Source of the DNA: 01-FULL-43-15b sp964472675
GTDB lineage: Bacteria; Patescibacteriota; Microgenomatia; UBA8517; UBA10165
DNA length: 35,658 bases
Assembly (NCBI GenBank): GCA_964472675.1
Contig: CAYYLO010000009.1
Coordinates: forward strand, 1 to 35,658
Reading direction: 5' to 3'
This document shows positions 1-8,494 of this stretch, one piece after another. The notes beneath the pieces are model-generated. The model saw only the letters and a list, made by a program, of their open reading frames with translations, was not told the origin of the DNA and did no database searches. The position numbers were made by a program, and so were the translations under genes. Positions within the stretch are counted from its first letter, which is position 1. Each line of letters opens with the position of its first letter.

Positions 1-2
1 AC

Positions 3-47
3 CGTTTCAAAAAGTTTAGCAAAGGCTAATATCCGAGTTTTGAAACG
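3..47. repeat. Nested inverted repeat at left edge
   Basis: CGTTTCAAAA (3-12) is the exact reverse complement of TTTTGAAACG (38-47). A second hairpin, TTAGC-AAAG-GCTAA (16-29), lies inside the loop. No T-tract follows, so a simple intrinsic terminator is unlikely. It could be the end of an upstream structured element or a recognition site. Positions 48-70 show nothing else recognisable. Confidence 0.5.
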
Positions 48-70
48 AGTTGTATTTAGCTTAGCATATA

Positions 71-100
71 TTGTTTTTTGGAAAATGGATATGTTAAACT
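71..100 (+). promoter_or_regulatory. Promoter of the DUF5667-like gene
   Basis: TTGTTT (71-76) and TAAACT (95-100) are 18 nt apart, and a TGT triplet just before the second gives an extended -10. Transcription would begin near 107-109, and the ATG is at 110, so the mRNA would be leaderless or nearly so. This is inferred from consensus matching only. Confidence 0.45.
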
Positions 101-109
101 TAGTTTAGA

Positions 110-622
110 ATGAAGCTAGTACTGACTGCCAGTTTTGTATTCTTTATTGTTTTTGCACTAACAGTAGCCATTGTCCCCAAAAACTTAAGCGCTTCTAATG
201 CTTCAATCTCCCTTCCTACCGAGGGAGTTAAACCAGGTGATGGAGTAGTCTTTGTATTTAGAAGATTAGCTGAAAAAACGCAGCTAATGATTAATTCTCC
301 ATTCCCAAATAGAAAAGAAAAGTTGTACGAGGAATTGTCATCCAGGAGATTGGCTGAGCTTAAATATATCGTTGAAAATAAACAGATAAGTTACTTTGAG
401 AATGCAACAACAAGGTACTCAACGACTGTTGGAAATTGGGTTGAATATATTAAAGCCAAGCAGCTTGATGGCCAGGAACAATCTACAATAGAAACTCTTT
501 CATTCCACCTTCCTGTCTTGGAAAACTTAATGACTAAATATGATCCTACTACTGCGGAGTGGAGATTTATTAAACACGATAGCGATTACGTCCAACTTTA
601 CATTAACAAATTGAGAAACTGA
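110..622 (+). CDS. Secreted or membrane-anchored DUF5667-like protein
   Basis: 170 aa. Residues 1-24 form a hydrophobic signal or anchor segment ending near AIVP, so the remainder is probably extracytoplasmic. Residues about 41-95 carry the pattern PGD-FVFRRLAEK-(helix)-KLYEELSSRRLAELKYIVE, which resembles the DUF5667 helical domain common in CPR and other small-genome bacteria. The function of that family is not known. The gene has no ribosome binding site; the ATG sits 9 nt after a putative -10, so leaderless translation is likely. It ends 36 nt before the next gene, which has a separate promoter, so it is probably monocistronic. The family call is from motif memory and is moderately sure. 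Confidence 0.65.
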   Translation: MKLVLTASFVFFIVFALTVAIVPKNLSASNASISLPTEGVKPGDGVVFVFRRLAEKTQLMINSPFPNRKEKLYEELSSRRLAELKYIVENKQISYFENATTRYSTTVGNWVEYIKAKQLDGQEQSTIETLSFHLPVLENLMTKYDPTTAEWRFIKHDSDYVQLYINKLRN

Positions 623-623
623 C

Positions 624-652
624 TTGTACCGCACAGGGGGAATCTATACACT
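624..652 (+). promoter_or_regulatory. Putative promoter of the polysaccharide operon
   Basis: TTGTAC (624-629), a 17-nt spacer, then TACACT (647-652). The predicted start of transcription coincides with the GTG at 659, the first codon of the small protein that opens the 22-kb run. No other comparable promoter was noticed before 22684, although the hairpin at 11749 could subdivide the transcript. Confidence 0.4.
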
Positions 653-658
653 TAATGT

Positions 659-820
659 GTGGCTACCAAGTTTTTCTTAAGCTTATTCTTTGCGGGCCTG
701 CTGATTGTTTCAGTACTTCTTGCAACAGGCCATTATGGTTTTGCGATAAAAGTAACCAATTATCTGTTCTGGCTTATTTTTGCTGCTGTTTTCGGAATTT
801 TCTTGTATGAAAAAAAGTGA
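659..820 (+). CDS. Small two-helix membrane protein (53 aa)
   Basis: A GTG-started frame of 53 aa beginning MATKFFLSLFFAG and ending FGIFLYEKK. It has two hydrophobic stretches (about residues 5-21 and 30-48) separated by a short polar turn, and a basic C-terminus. The upstream in-frame TAA at 653 leaves GTG 659 as the first start available. The stop overlaps the next gene by 14 nt (ATG at 807), the style of overlap seen throughout this operon, which argues that it is real and translationally coupled. It resembles no family I recognise; a helper subunit of the neighbouring membrane glycosyltransferase is possible but unproven. Confidence 0.55.
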   Translation: MATKFFLSLFFAGLLIVSVLLATGHYGFAIKVTNYLFWLIFAAVFGIFLYEKK

Positions 821-3374
821 CTTAATATTTGTCCTTGGTCTTTTGGCGACTGCGGTGTTTACATTCCGGGCGTTTTTTTTGCCTGGACCGTTGGTTTGGG
901 GTGATGCTCCATACTTTTTTTCTGATTACGCAAAAACTTACTTTACTGAACCGTATGCATGGAATTCTTGGGGTAAGGCTTTGGGAGGCATATCTGAAAT
1001 CGTTTGGATTCATCCCTTGATGTTTCTTTGGGGGTTGTTTGCAAAATTCATTGGTCTTGAGAGCGGAGTTATTATTCGAATATTATTCTACTTCCCGTCG
1101 CTCCTGTTATCACTGGCCTCTCCAATTTTACTTGCTCGGTATTTGGGTTTATCAAGGACAGTACAATTTTTCTCAAGTACACTTTATGTCTTTAATACAT
1201 ATTATCTTCTTCTTATTGGTGGGGGGCAGGTGGGTGTTGCGCTTGCGTATGGACTTTTCCCGCTTGCTTTGTATTTTCTTAGAAAACTATATGACAAGCA
1301 AAATGCCAACACTTTTTATTTATCGTTTGCAACTTTTTTTCTTCTTACTATAGCAGATTTAAGAGTTGCTATTATTGCTGCCTTTACCTTTGTCTGTTGG
1401 GTTATCGTGGAATCTGTTGCATATCGAAAGCTTCCATCTTTAAAGCAACTGACGGTTTTTATTCCATATATTATCGCAGCTATAGGGCTAAATGCTTATT
1501 GGTGGTTGCCAACCTTAAAACTTGTGAATTTTTCCCCTACCGGTAATTCTTTATCAGGCTTGCAATTAAATTCTCTATTAAATAGCTTATTTATTTTCCA
1601 ACCGCATTGGCCGGCAAATGAGTTTGGAAAGGTGGCGCCAGTGCCTTATTACTTTGTAGGCATACCACTATTAATTTTTGGGAGTTTGTTGATAAGAAAA
1701 AAGCAGATATACGTTTTCGCATTCTGCTTTTTGATATTTGCTTTTTTATCCAAGGGTACAACTCCCCCGCTTGGACTTACCTATCAATGGGTTATAGAAC
1801 ACCTACCTTTTGGGGTGGCTTTCCGAGACTCTACGAAAATTTTTATACCTTTGATTCTCTTTGGAGGAATTCTTTTGGGGTCAACTGTAAGTTGGTTTGC
1901 AGAAGAACTGGGTAAAAATAATCGTATATTGCCAAAAACTGTTTTGGCCATATGCTTTCTTTACTTAATCGCCTTGGTTTCCCCGGCGGTGTTTGGGAAG
2001 ATGAGTGGGGTTTTGGCAGGCAGAACAATAAGTAGGGACATACAGACAATTAATTCATCAATTGAAGCAAGAGATGGGTTTTTTAGAACTGCTTGGTTTC
2101 CTGAACATTATCCCTTGGCATACCATACAGACGAAAAGTCGGTAATTGATGCTAGAAATTTAGTTGATTTACGGCCACTTGCTGTAATAAATACAGGCAC
2201 TCAGGACCGTTTTAATTTTCTTCACAATGAAGAATCGATAGCCTGGCTCAGACTTTTGGGAGTACATTACCTAATTTTTTCGGGTGATCCGCGTAAAGCA
2301 ACTCCCACTGAAGAGGAAAAGTATGACTGGAACAATTTACTCACTCTCGTCGATTCGACAAAGGGACTGGAAAAGGTAAACGTTGAGTCAAGCATTCCTG
2401 TTTACGAAGTGCCCGACACAAAGCCGCATATCTTTGCATCCGATAGAGTGCTTGTTGTGGTAGGTGGCGACGACATTTACCAAAAAGCTAAAGAAAGCAA
2501 TCCAGACTTCTCTCCAGCCAACCAGACACTTTTGTTTGTAGAAGATGGTAAATGGAATCCAAAAATATTGGAGCGAATCTCACTAGACTCAGCCAACCTG
2601 ATTTTTAATGATACTGATCCAACAGATTTAGCCTTTTCCTTTTTACAGAAGTACTTTACTACTCCAGACAAAAAAAGTGAATGGGCTTTAAGGACATCCG
2701 GGGACTATTTGAAATATAAATACGAACTACTTGTCCGCAATATAAGCTTCCGTGATTTTGATTATAGCAAAGGAATTGCTTTTTCTACAAAAACTGGTGA
2801 GAAATTAAACTTTCGTTTGCCAATTCCGGTTGATGACAGTTATGTGGTTGCTTCCCGCCAGATGGATACAACGGGGAAATTAAGATGGCAGGTGGGAAAG
2901 CCAACAGAATACAAAAAAGGGACTCAAGTTTTGACTATCCAAAATCCTGGCGGGACACAGGTCGTCAATACTGCGGCGGCAATTCCAGCAAAAGAGTGGG
3001 AAGAGGCAAACAAATTGGCGCAATCGATATCTGGCAAGTTCCGCATTGTTGATTTGCAAAACTTTCCTAAATCATGGATACCTGTGAATTACAATACTAT
3101 TAATCCCACTAAATACTCTCTCTCGGTTCTCGAAAGAGTAAACTGGGTTGTGTTTACAGATAGCTTTAATCCAATGTGGCATTTTTTAAATAATCAGCAG
3201 CAGTTTTCATCTCTTCCGGCTTATTCAGCAGTGAATACCTTTTACGTTTCGGGGTCAAGTGGTGGAACTATCTTCTTCACTGGGCAAAAATATGTGGAAT
3301 GGGGACTGTACATATCTGCTGGCACACTAGTTATACTAATTTTTAGCTACATATGGATAAGATTAAAAAGTTAA
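807..3374 (+). CDS. Large YfhO/GT-C-like membrane protein
   Basis: 855 aa. The first half (about residues 1-420) is a run of roughly a dozen transmembrane helices. An early loop, LPGPLVWGDAPYFFSDY (residues 24-40), contains an acidic residue in the place where GT-C enzymes carry a catalytic Asp/Glu. A soluble, probably extracellular domain of about 400 residues follows, and one last helix lies near the C-terminus (GLYISAGTLVILIFSYIW). This layout matches YfhO-like or arabinofuranosyltransferase-like proteins that use polyprenyl-phosphate sugars outside the membrane. ATG 807 is preferred over an in-frame start at 780 because MKKSDLIFVLG is a normal membrane N-terminus and 807 overlaps the upstream stop. 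The sugar donor and acceptor cannot be told. Confidence 0.65.
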   Translation: MKKSDLIFVLGLLATAVFTFRAFFLPGPLVWGDAPYFFSDYAKTYFTEPYAWNSWGKALGGISEIVWIHPLMFLWGLFAKFIGLESGVIIRILFYFPSLLLSLASPILLARYLGLSRTVQFFSSTLYVFNTYYLLLIGGGQVGVALAYGLFPLALYFLRKLYDKQNANTFYLSFATFFLLTIADLRVAIIAAFTFVCWVIVESVAYRKLPSLKQLTVFIPYIIAAIGLNAYWWLPTLKLVNFSPTGNSLSGLQLNSLLNSLFIFQPHWPANEFGKVAPVPYYFVGIPLLIFGSLLIRKKQIYVFAFCFLIFAFLSKGTTPPLGLTYQWVIEHLPFGVAFRDSTKIFIPLILFGGILLGSTVSWFAEELGKNNRILPKTVLAICFLYLIALVSPAVFGKMSGVLAGRTISRDIQTINSSIEARDGFFRTAWFPEHYPLAYHTDEKSVIDARNLVDLRPLAVINTGTQDRFNFLHNEESIAWLRLLGVHYLIFSGDPRKATPTEEEKYDWNNLLTLVDSTKGLEKVNVESSIPVYEVPDTKPHIFASDRVLVVVGGDDIYQKAKESNPDFSPANQTLLFVEDGKWNPKILERISLDSANLIFNDTDPTDLAFSFLQKYFTTPDKKSEWALRTSGDYLKYKYELLVRNISFRDFDYSKGIAFSTKTGEKLNFRLPIPVDDSYVVASRQMDTTGKLRWQVGKPTEYKKGTQVLTIQNPGGTQVVNTAAAIPAKEWEEANKLAQSISGKFRIVDLQNFPKSWIPVNYNTINPTKYSLSVLERVNWVVFTDSFNPMWHFLNNQQQFSSLPAYSAVNTFYVSGSSGGTIFFTGQKYVEWGLYISAGTLVILIFSYIWIRLKS

Positions 3375-4621
3375 TTCTTTCAGGGACTGCAAAAAATACG
3401 TCAGCATTGTTTGCTGGCAACATGGGTGGCGCTGTTTTGGCTGTTCTATTTACGCTTTTGGCTGCACGTGGATTGGGACCGGAAGAATGGGGAGTAGTTG
3501 CGGCAGTAATAAGTTTAATAACCATAGCTGAAGCGTTAGGAGATTTTGGACTAGCTTCCAGCCTTTACCGGTTTTTTGCCAAAAGTCTTACTGAACAAAA
3601 ACATCAGGAAGCTGAAGACTTCAGGCATTTGGCTTTCTTTTTCCGGACTTTAACAGCAGGACTGGTTTTCCTGATACTTGTTATTTTTTCCGGTTCGATT
3701 TCTTCTCTGGTTTTCAAAATAGATGACCCTTTTTTGACTTTTATCTCAGGTTTGGGAATCTTTTCCTATTTAATGCTTGATTTTCAGGTAGCATCTTTAC
3801 AAACTCGAGGTAAATGGGGCTTATCGGCTTTCTTTATTGCCTTTGTCAACCTAATTCGTCTGGTAGGCGTTTACCTGCTTTTTGCGCAAGGAAAGTTGAA
3901 TTTACACAATACCTTATGGATGTATTCTGGAACACCTTTGGCAACCCTTCTCTTAACCTTCTTTTGGCAGCCTACACGCCTAGCGTTTGTTAAGCATTGG
4001 ACGGGGGCAAAAAACCTTTTATTTTTTTCGGGTTGGTTGGGGCTAAATCGTATCGCAGCTGCTATCGCCTCAAGGATGGATATAATATTGCTTCTGGATA
4101 TTTCTGGTGCTTACTCTACAGGCCTTTTTGGTGCGTCTAAGCAATTGGCAGTCGGAGTCCCCATGTTGGTTGGAAGTTTGGCTACGGTGCTTGCTCCAAG
4201 ATTTGCAACACTTGAGGAGGGGGCACTGTCAAGATATTTCAAGAAGAGTATCATACTTTCTGTGTTTTTGGCTTTTGGGCTACTAACTGGCGTATTAATT
4301 TCCCCAGCAGTTATATCACTGTTTGGGGATAAATATGAAGAATCCAGGGTAATTTTACAATGGCTCCTTGTTGGCTATATTCCTTTTGTGATTTCCATGC
4401 CGGCTGTGAACTTATTAATTTACGCACTGCATAAGCCCAAAATCATAGGTATTTTGTCATTATTACAAATTCCCATTGTGTGGTGGCTGAACGTTTATTT
4501 AATACCAATTTATGGAGTTTGGGGAGCTGTAGCTGTTCATATAATATGGAACTTATCAACATTATTTGTAGCCTATGCCTTTGTGTTCTACTATTTGAAG
4601 CAGAAAAAAATATATGAGTAA
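3353..4621 (+). CDS. Polysaccharide flippase (Wzx-like, MOP superfamily)
   Basis: 422 aa with about 12 hydrophobic segments. The N-terminal half contains ALFAGNMGGAVLAVLFTLLAARGLGPEEWG (cut in two: ALFAGNMGGAVL then AVLFTLLAARGLGPEEWG), typical of RfbX/Wzx flippases, where a small-residue helix is followed by RxLGPxxxG. Such proteins move polyprenyl-diphosphate-linked oligosaccharides across the cytoplasmic membrane. The length is normal for the family. The start overlaps the upstream gene by 22 nt and the end overlaps the next by 8 nt. With the Wzy-like protein at 15014 and the initiating transferase at 22036 it defines a Wzx/Wzy-type pathway. Confidence 0.85.
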   Translation: MDKIKKLILSGTAKNTSALFAGNMGGAVLAVLFTLLAARGLGPEEWGVVAAVISLITIAEALGDFGLASSLYRFFAKSLTEQKHQEAEDFRHLAFFFRTLTAGLVFLILVIFSGSISSLVFKIDDPFLTFISGLGIFSYLMLDFQVASLQTRGKWGLSAFFIAFVNLIRLVGVYLLFAQGKLNLHNTLWMYSGTPLATLLLTFFWQPTRLAFVKHWTGAKNLLFFSGWLGLNRIAAAIASRMDIILLLDISGAYSTGLFGASKQLAVGVPMLVGSLATVLAPRFATLEEGALSRYFKKSIILSVFLAFGLLTGVLISPAVISLFGDKYEESRVILQWLLVGYIPFVISMPAVNLLIYALHKPKIIGILSLLQIPIVWWLNVYLIPIYGVWGAVAVHIIWNLSTLFVAYAFVFYYLKQKKIYE

Positions 4622-5465
4622 AACGATTACCGCGCACTGTTTGGTTAAAAACGAAGCCAGGTATGTGTGGTTTTCGGTTATGTCGGTGATAAATCACGTT
4701 GATAAAGTCTTGCTTTGGGATACAGGCAGCACCGATGGGACTTTGGAAATAATTGATGCAATACGCAAAACGAAAGATGGCCAACGGAAAATAGAGTTTC
4801 GTGAGTATGGACCGGTGACGCCAGGCACTTTTGCAAAAGTTCGGCAAGAGATGCTAGACGCAACCAAAACCGACTGGTTTTTAATGGTCGATGGAGATGA
4901 AGTTTGGTGGGAAGATAGCATTCGCCATCTTGTTTCAGTTGTAAATGAAAAAGGAGATAGCATGGAGTCGATAGTTGTACCGACGGTAAACTTGGTAGGG
5001 GATATTTATCATTACCAAGACCAGTCAGGTGGGCAGTATCATTTAGCTGGCCGGAAAGGACATCTAAATCTTCGCGGGATAAATCGCAAAATTTCTGGGT
5101 TACATTCCTTTGGGCCTCATGGACAGTGGGGTTGGACGGACGCAGAAAATACAATGATCCAGTACCGAGACCAGAAGAAAATTGTTTTTATTGATGCGCC
5201 ATATCTTCATGCAACAAACGTTCCCCGGGCGGGAGAAATTAAAAAAGAAACCGATGTGCCCAAAAGAGCGATGAAAAGGAAGTATGAATTGGGGATGCCG
5301 TTTCCAGCAGATTTTTACTACCCGGAGGTCTTTTTCAGACCTAAGCCTGATGTTGTTCCATCTCCATGGGCCAAAGTGGATTATTATTTCAAAGTCCGAT
5401 CCGCAATAGAAACACCATTGCGAAGGCTTAAGAGAAAGTTTATACCTGCGAAAGTGGGGTATTAA
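4614..5465 (+). CDS. Family 2 glycosyltransferase (SunS/TPR-associated type)
   Basis: 283 aa. The N-terminus ITAHCLVKNEARYVWFSV, then DTGSTDGTLEII (residues about 36-47) and FLMVDGDEVWW (about 87-97), are the nucleotide-binding and metal-binding (DxD-like) signatures of the GT2 subgroup whose members begin with xLIxKNEE. It should be cytoplasmic, with no membrane helix visible. It transfers a sugar from an NDP-sugar to a lipid-linked or protein acceptor; which one is unknown. The start overlaps the flippase by 8 nt, and the next gene starts 1 nt after its stop. Confidence 0.8.
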   Translation: MSKTITAHCLVKNEARYVWFSVMSVINHVDKVLLWDTGSTDGTLEIIDAIRKTKDGQRKIEFREYGPVTPGTFAKVRQEMLDATKTDWFLMVDGDEVWWEDSIRHLVSVVNEKGDSMESIVVPTVNLVGDIYHYQDQSGGQYHLAGRKGHLNLRGINRKISGLHSFGPHGQWGWTDAENTMIQYRDQKKIVFIDAPYLHATNVPRAGEIKKETDVPKRAMKRKYELGMPFPADFYYPEVFFRPKPDVVPSPWAKVDYYFKVRSAIETPLRRLKRKFIPAKVGY

Positions 5466-5466
5466 A

Positions 5467-6165
5467 ATGGGAAGCTCAAGTTACCACAGGGATGAAGATT
5501 ATATAAAAAATCAGGAATTATTTAGAAATTATTTTTTGGTAATTTTTAAAAAAGTTTTAACGTATAAAAAGCACGGAAGTATTTTAGAAATCGGTTCTTC
5601 TACAGGCTTACTTTTGGAAATTTTTAAAAAATATAGATGGAAAGTACAAGGTGTAGAGCCTTCAAAAAAGTCTTCTGACTTTGCCATTAAAAGAGGGATC
5701 CCAACAATCCAACAGACCTTTGAAAAAGCTAACATCACTTCCAAATACGACGTTGTTGTTTTGAATCATGTCTTAGAACATTTAAAAAATCCTCACGAGG
5801 TCTTAAAAAAGGTTCATAAGTTATTAAATAAAGGTGGGATAGTTATAGTCAATGTCCCAAACGCAGGCAGTCTCTCTGCGCAGATTTTTGGGGAGAAGTG
5901 GGAATATGTTTTGCCAGATGAACACCTATGGCAGTTTACGCCAAAGTCTCTTGAAAAGCTTCTGCAAGAAGAAGGGGTTAATATAGTTTCTTGGGATGCA
6001 AAATCTGGTATTTGGGAACTATATAGCCCTTCAGCTGAAATTTGGCAGGCGTTGGTTGGCGGAAAGAAAAGATTTTTTAGAGATGTAATTACAGCTATTC
6101 CTTCCTGGGTCATAACCAAACTTAAACGGGGCACAGGCCTTTCGGTAATTGCTCAAAAAATGTAA
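5467..6165 (+). CDS. Class I SAM-dependent methyltransferase
   Basis: 232 aa. Motif I is ILEIGSSTG (residues 39-47), the ribose-binding acidic position is in VQGVEPS (60-66), and a VLNHVLEHLKNPHEVL segment followed by LNKGGIVIVNVPN is the usual Methyltransf_23-like post-I region. Embedded among glycosyltransferases, it most likely O-methylates a sugar or caps a glycan, by analogy with polysaccharide clusters. The codon usage is somewhat richer in AAA/TTT than its neighbours. Its TAA stop overlaps the next ATG by one base. Confidence 0.8.
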   Translation: MGSSSYHRDEDYIKNQELFRNYFLVIFKKVLTYKKHGSILEIGSSTGLLLEIFKKYRWKVQGVEPSKKSSDFAIKRGIPTIQQTFEKANITSKYDVVVLNHVLEHLKNPHEVLKKVHKLLNKGGIVIVNVPNAGSLSAQIFGEKWEYVLPDEHLWQFTPKSLEKLLQEEGVNIVSWDAKSGIWELYSPSAEIWQALVGGKKRFFRDVITAIPSWVITKLKRGTGLSVIAQKM

Positions 6166-7529
6166 TGAAAAAGAGTTATTTTGTTCTCTCGTCACTTATC
6201 ACGCTTCACTTGTTCTTCCTTTTCCACCTCCGCTTTACCGCCTGGCCGGAGATGCTCTCGTATCCTTATTTGAACAATCACGGATTTACCTTGTATCGCG
6301 ATATGGTTCACCCCTATCCTCCCGTTCTGACTTTGACGCTTGCTTATTTGTATAGCATGTTTGGATACAAACTGGCAGTTTTGGAGTGGTTTGCCTGGTT
6401 AATTATTCTTTCTTCAACTGTTTGCGTTTATCTTCTTGCCCGACAACTTGGTAAAAGCGAGAAAAGCGCACTAATTTCTGCTACTTTATATGTTTTCTTG
6501 CAGCCGTTTTTAGAAGGCAGTATGCTTTGGTTTGATATTGCTATAGTTCCACCCGTACTTTTAGGTTTACTTTTCATACTAAAAAATAATATATTTGCCA
6601 GCGGTTTGTTTTTTGCATTTGCCGCAGTTACTAAACAAACCGCGGGGCTTTTTTATATTGCGACTTTTTTTTGGCTTCTTTTCGTTTTAAGGGGACCCCT
6701 TGTAAAGTTTCTACTTGGGCCTTTGATTTTTGGTGTTCCACTTTTGTTTAGGTTATGGCAGGAAGGGGCCTTAATTGGTTTTTGGGAATGGGTTGTTTTA
6801 TATCCGGCGACACTTTGGTCTAAATTCCCGGGCTATGTCCAAATGTCGTTATCGCGCCATCAAGTAGTAGTGCTGGCCATACTGTCTTTGTCTTTAATAA
6901 TTATGGCAGTGAGGAATTGGAAAATATTGAAGCATCCTAACTTCTTTTTGCTTTCGCTTTTGTCCTTTGTAGGAATTTTGGCAGTTTATCCAAGGTTTTC
7001 TTTTTTTCATTTTCAAATAGTTTTGGCCTTTTGGGCAGTTTTTATGGGTGTACTCTTGGCAAGAATTAAACTCACTCAGATATCAGCAGGTTTGGCAGCG
7101 CTCTTTATTGTGGTTTCCCTAAGGGTAATTATCTTCCCTGTCTTGAGAACTGATTGGGGGAGGCAAGCAAGGTTTTACGGCCATGATGATAAAAAATTGG
7201 CGGCTCAAATACAAGAGATAGGCAATGGCGGCACAACAATTTTTTTGCAAGGCCTATCTTCGCAATATTATGTTTTATCAAACACGCTTCCGCCTAAACC
7301 TTGGGCTGATAACTTTTCCTGGTATTTGGAAATTCCGGGTGTACAGGAAGAAATTTTGTCCAGGTGGTCTAGCACTTATCCTCTTGTAGTAGTATGGAGA
7401 ATTCCTAAAGAAAGTGAGTCCTTATTGGGACGTTACCAGCCTGAAAAGATTGTAAATTTTATAAGCCAAAATTACACTAGAGAGGGAGAACTCCAAGACG
7501 GGGTTTGGGTTTGGAGGAAAAAACAATGA
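6165..7529 (+). CDS. GT-C family membrane glycosyltransferase (PMT/RgtA-like)
   Basis: 454 aa with 9-11 hydrophobic helices and a soluble tail of about 110 residues. The first loop (residues about 21-57) contains FTAWPEMLSYPYLNNHGFTLYRDMVHPYPPV, here given as FTAWPEMLSYPYLNN then HGFTLYRDMVHPYPPV. The RD-HPYPP part matches the acidic loop and following H-P-P of DUF2029/GT39-like enzymes. Such proteins use polyprenyl-phosphate sugars on the outer face of the membrane. The gene contains, in frame, a copy of the AAGGGGACCCCTT palindrome (6685-6707), encoding RGPLVK between two helices. The stop overlaps the next start as ATGA. Confidence 0.75.
   Translation: MKKSYFVLSSLITLHLFFLFHLRFTAWPEMLSYPYLNNHGFTLYRDMVHPYPPVLTLTLAYLYSMFGYKLAVLEWFAWLIILSSTVCVYLLARQLGKSEKSALISATLYVFLQPFLEGSMLWFDIAIVPPVLLGLLFILKNNIFASGLFFAFAAVTKQTAGLFYIATFFWLLFVLRGPLVKFLLGPLIFGVPLLFRLWQEGALIGFWEWVVLYPATLWSKFPGYVQMSLSRHQVVVLAILSLSLIIMAVRNWKILKHPNFFLLSLLSFVGILAVYPRFSFFHFQIVLAFWAVFMGVLLARIKLTQISAGLAALFIVVSLRVIIFPVLRTDWGRQARFYGHDDKKLAAQIQEIGNGGTTIFLQGLSSQYYVLSNTLPPKPWADNFSWYLEIPGVQEEILSRWSSTYPLVVVWRIPKESESLLGRYQPEKIVNFISQNYTREGELQDGVWVWRKKQ
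6685..6707. repeat. AAGGGGACCCCTT palindrome inside a coding region
   Basis: AAGGGGACCCCTTG (6689-6702) with flanks TTTT and TAAAG. The right half CCCCTTGTAAAG differs at one base from CCCCTTGCAAAG in the intergenic copy at 25867-25878, so the similarity extends beyond the core. It is read in frame as LRGPLVK. Copies also occur at 11749-11796. Confidence 0.6.
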
Positions 7530-8494
7530 GAGTGGCTTTTTTATCTTTTTATAGCGGTAAAGTTAATAGGGGTGTTGAAACTTATGTCCAGGAATTATCT
7601 AGCCGCCTAACTCTTCTTGGTCATAAAGTAGATGTTTTCGAGGGAGGCAAAAGCAAAGCTAGAAATGTAAAAGATTTTACCATAGAGGTGTTGTCTAAAG
7701 TTAGTGCGGACACTGATGTTTTAATTCCCACAAACGGAGGTTGGCAGAGCTTGTTATCTAAAATTTGGTGTGTGCGGCATGGAAAGAAGTTAATTATTTC
7801 CGGACAAGCAGGGCCGGGTTTTGATGATCGACTTAATTTATGGGTTTTCCCGGACTGTTTTGTAGGCTTGACGGATTATCAGTGTACATGGGCGCGCGAG
7901 GCTAGTCCATTTGTCAAAGTGGCTAAAATTCCAAATGGAGTGGATTTGAAAAAATTCAAAAGCGGCGGAGGAATGAAACTTAACCTACCCCGACCAACCA
8001 TTCTTTCTGTCGGAGCTTTTGTTTCTATGAAAAGGTTAGATTTAGCGATCAAGGGTGTTTCAAAATTATCTAAAGGTTCACTTTTATTGGTTGGGAAAGG
8101 AGAGCTAGAAAAGTCCCTTAAGGAACTTGGGGATCGTCTGCTTCCTGGCAGGTTTCAGGCTTTGTCCTTTGCACACACTGAAATGCCGGGGGTTTACAGG
8201 GCAGCGGATTTATTTACTTTTCCAACTTCTCCTTGGGAGTCGTTTGGCATTGTTTTACTGGAAGCAATGGCATGCGGTTTGCCGGTTGTTGTCAGTGATG
8301 ACCCGATACGTCGGGAAATTGTTGGCGACGCGGGCCTGTTTGCGGATCCAGAAAATACTGATGGCTACGCCAAAGCTTTAAAGACAGCATTAGAAACAAA
8401 ATGGGGGAATAAACCCCGACAGCAAGCGGAAAAGTTTTCCTGGGACAAAATTGCCCAACAGTACGATATGTTATTCAGAAGTTTAATTAAATGA
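7526..8494 (+). CDS. Family 4 glycosyltransferase
   Basis: 322 aa, a GT-B fold enzyme. The N-terminal acceptor domain has FYSGKVNRGVETYVQEL, the glycine/Gly-Val loop of GT4 proteins. The C-terminal domain has ILSVGAFVSMKR, then the E-x7-E nucleotide-sugar signature ESFGIVLLE (E238, E246) followed by AMACGLPVV. The start is set at ATG 7526 rather than an in-frame start at 7505 because GGAGG at 7513-7517 lies correctly before it and it forms an ATGA overlap with the upstream stop. No membrane segment is seen; it acts on the cytoplasmic face. Confidence 0.85.
   Translation: MRVAFLSFYSGKVNRGVETYVQELSSRLTLLGHKVDVFEGGKSKARNVKDFTIEVLSKVSADTDVLIPTNGGWQSLLSKIWCVRHGKKLIISGQAGPGFDDRLNLWVFPDCFVGLTDYQCTWAREASPFVKVAKIPNGVDLKKFKSGGGMKLNLPRPTILSVGAFVSMKRLDLAIKGVSKLSKGSLLLVGKGELEKSLKELGDRLLPGRFQALSFAHTEMPGVYRAADLFTFPTSPWESFGIVLLEAMACGLPVVVSDDPIRREIVGDAGLFADPENTDGYAKALKTALETKWGNKPRQQAEKFSWDKIAQQYDMLFRSLIK

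Noticed and set aside
4443..4847. 134-aa minus-strand frame over the flippase/GT2 junction
   Set aside because: It lies antisense to two well-supported genes and has no promoter, ribosome binding site or recognisable motif.
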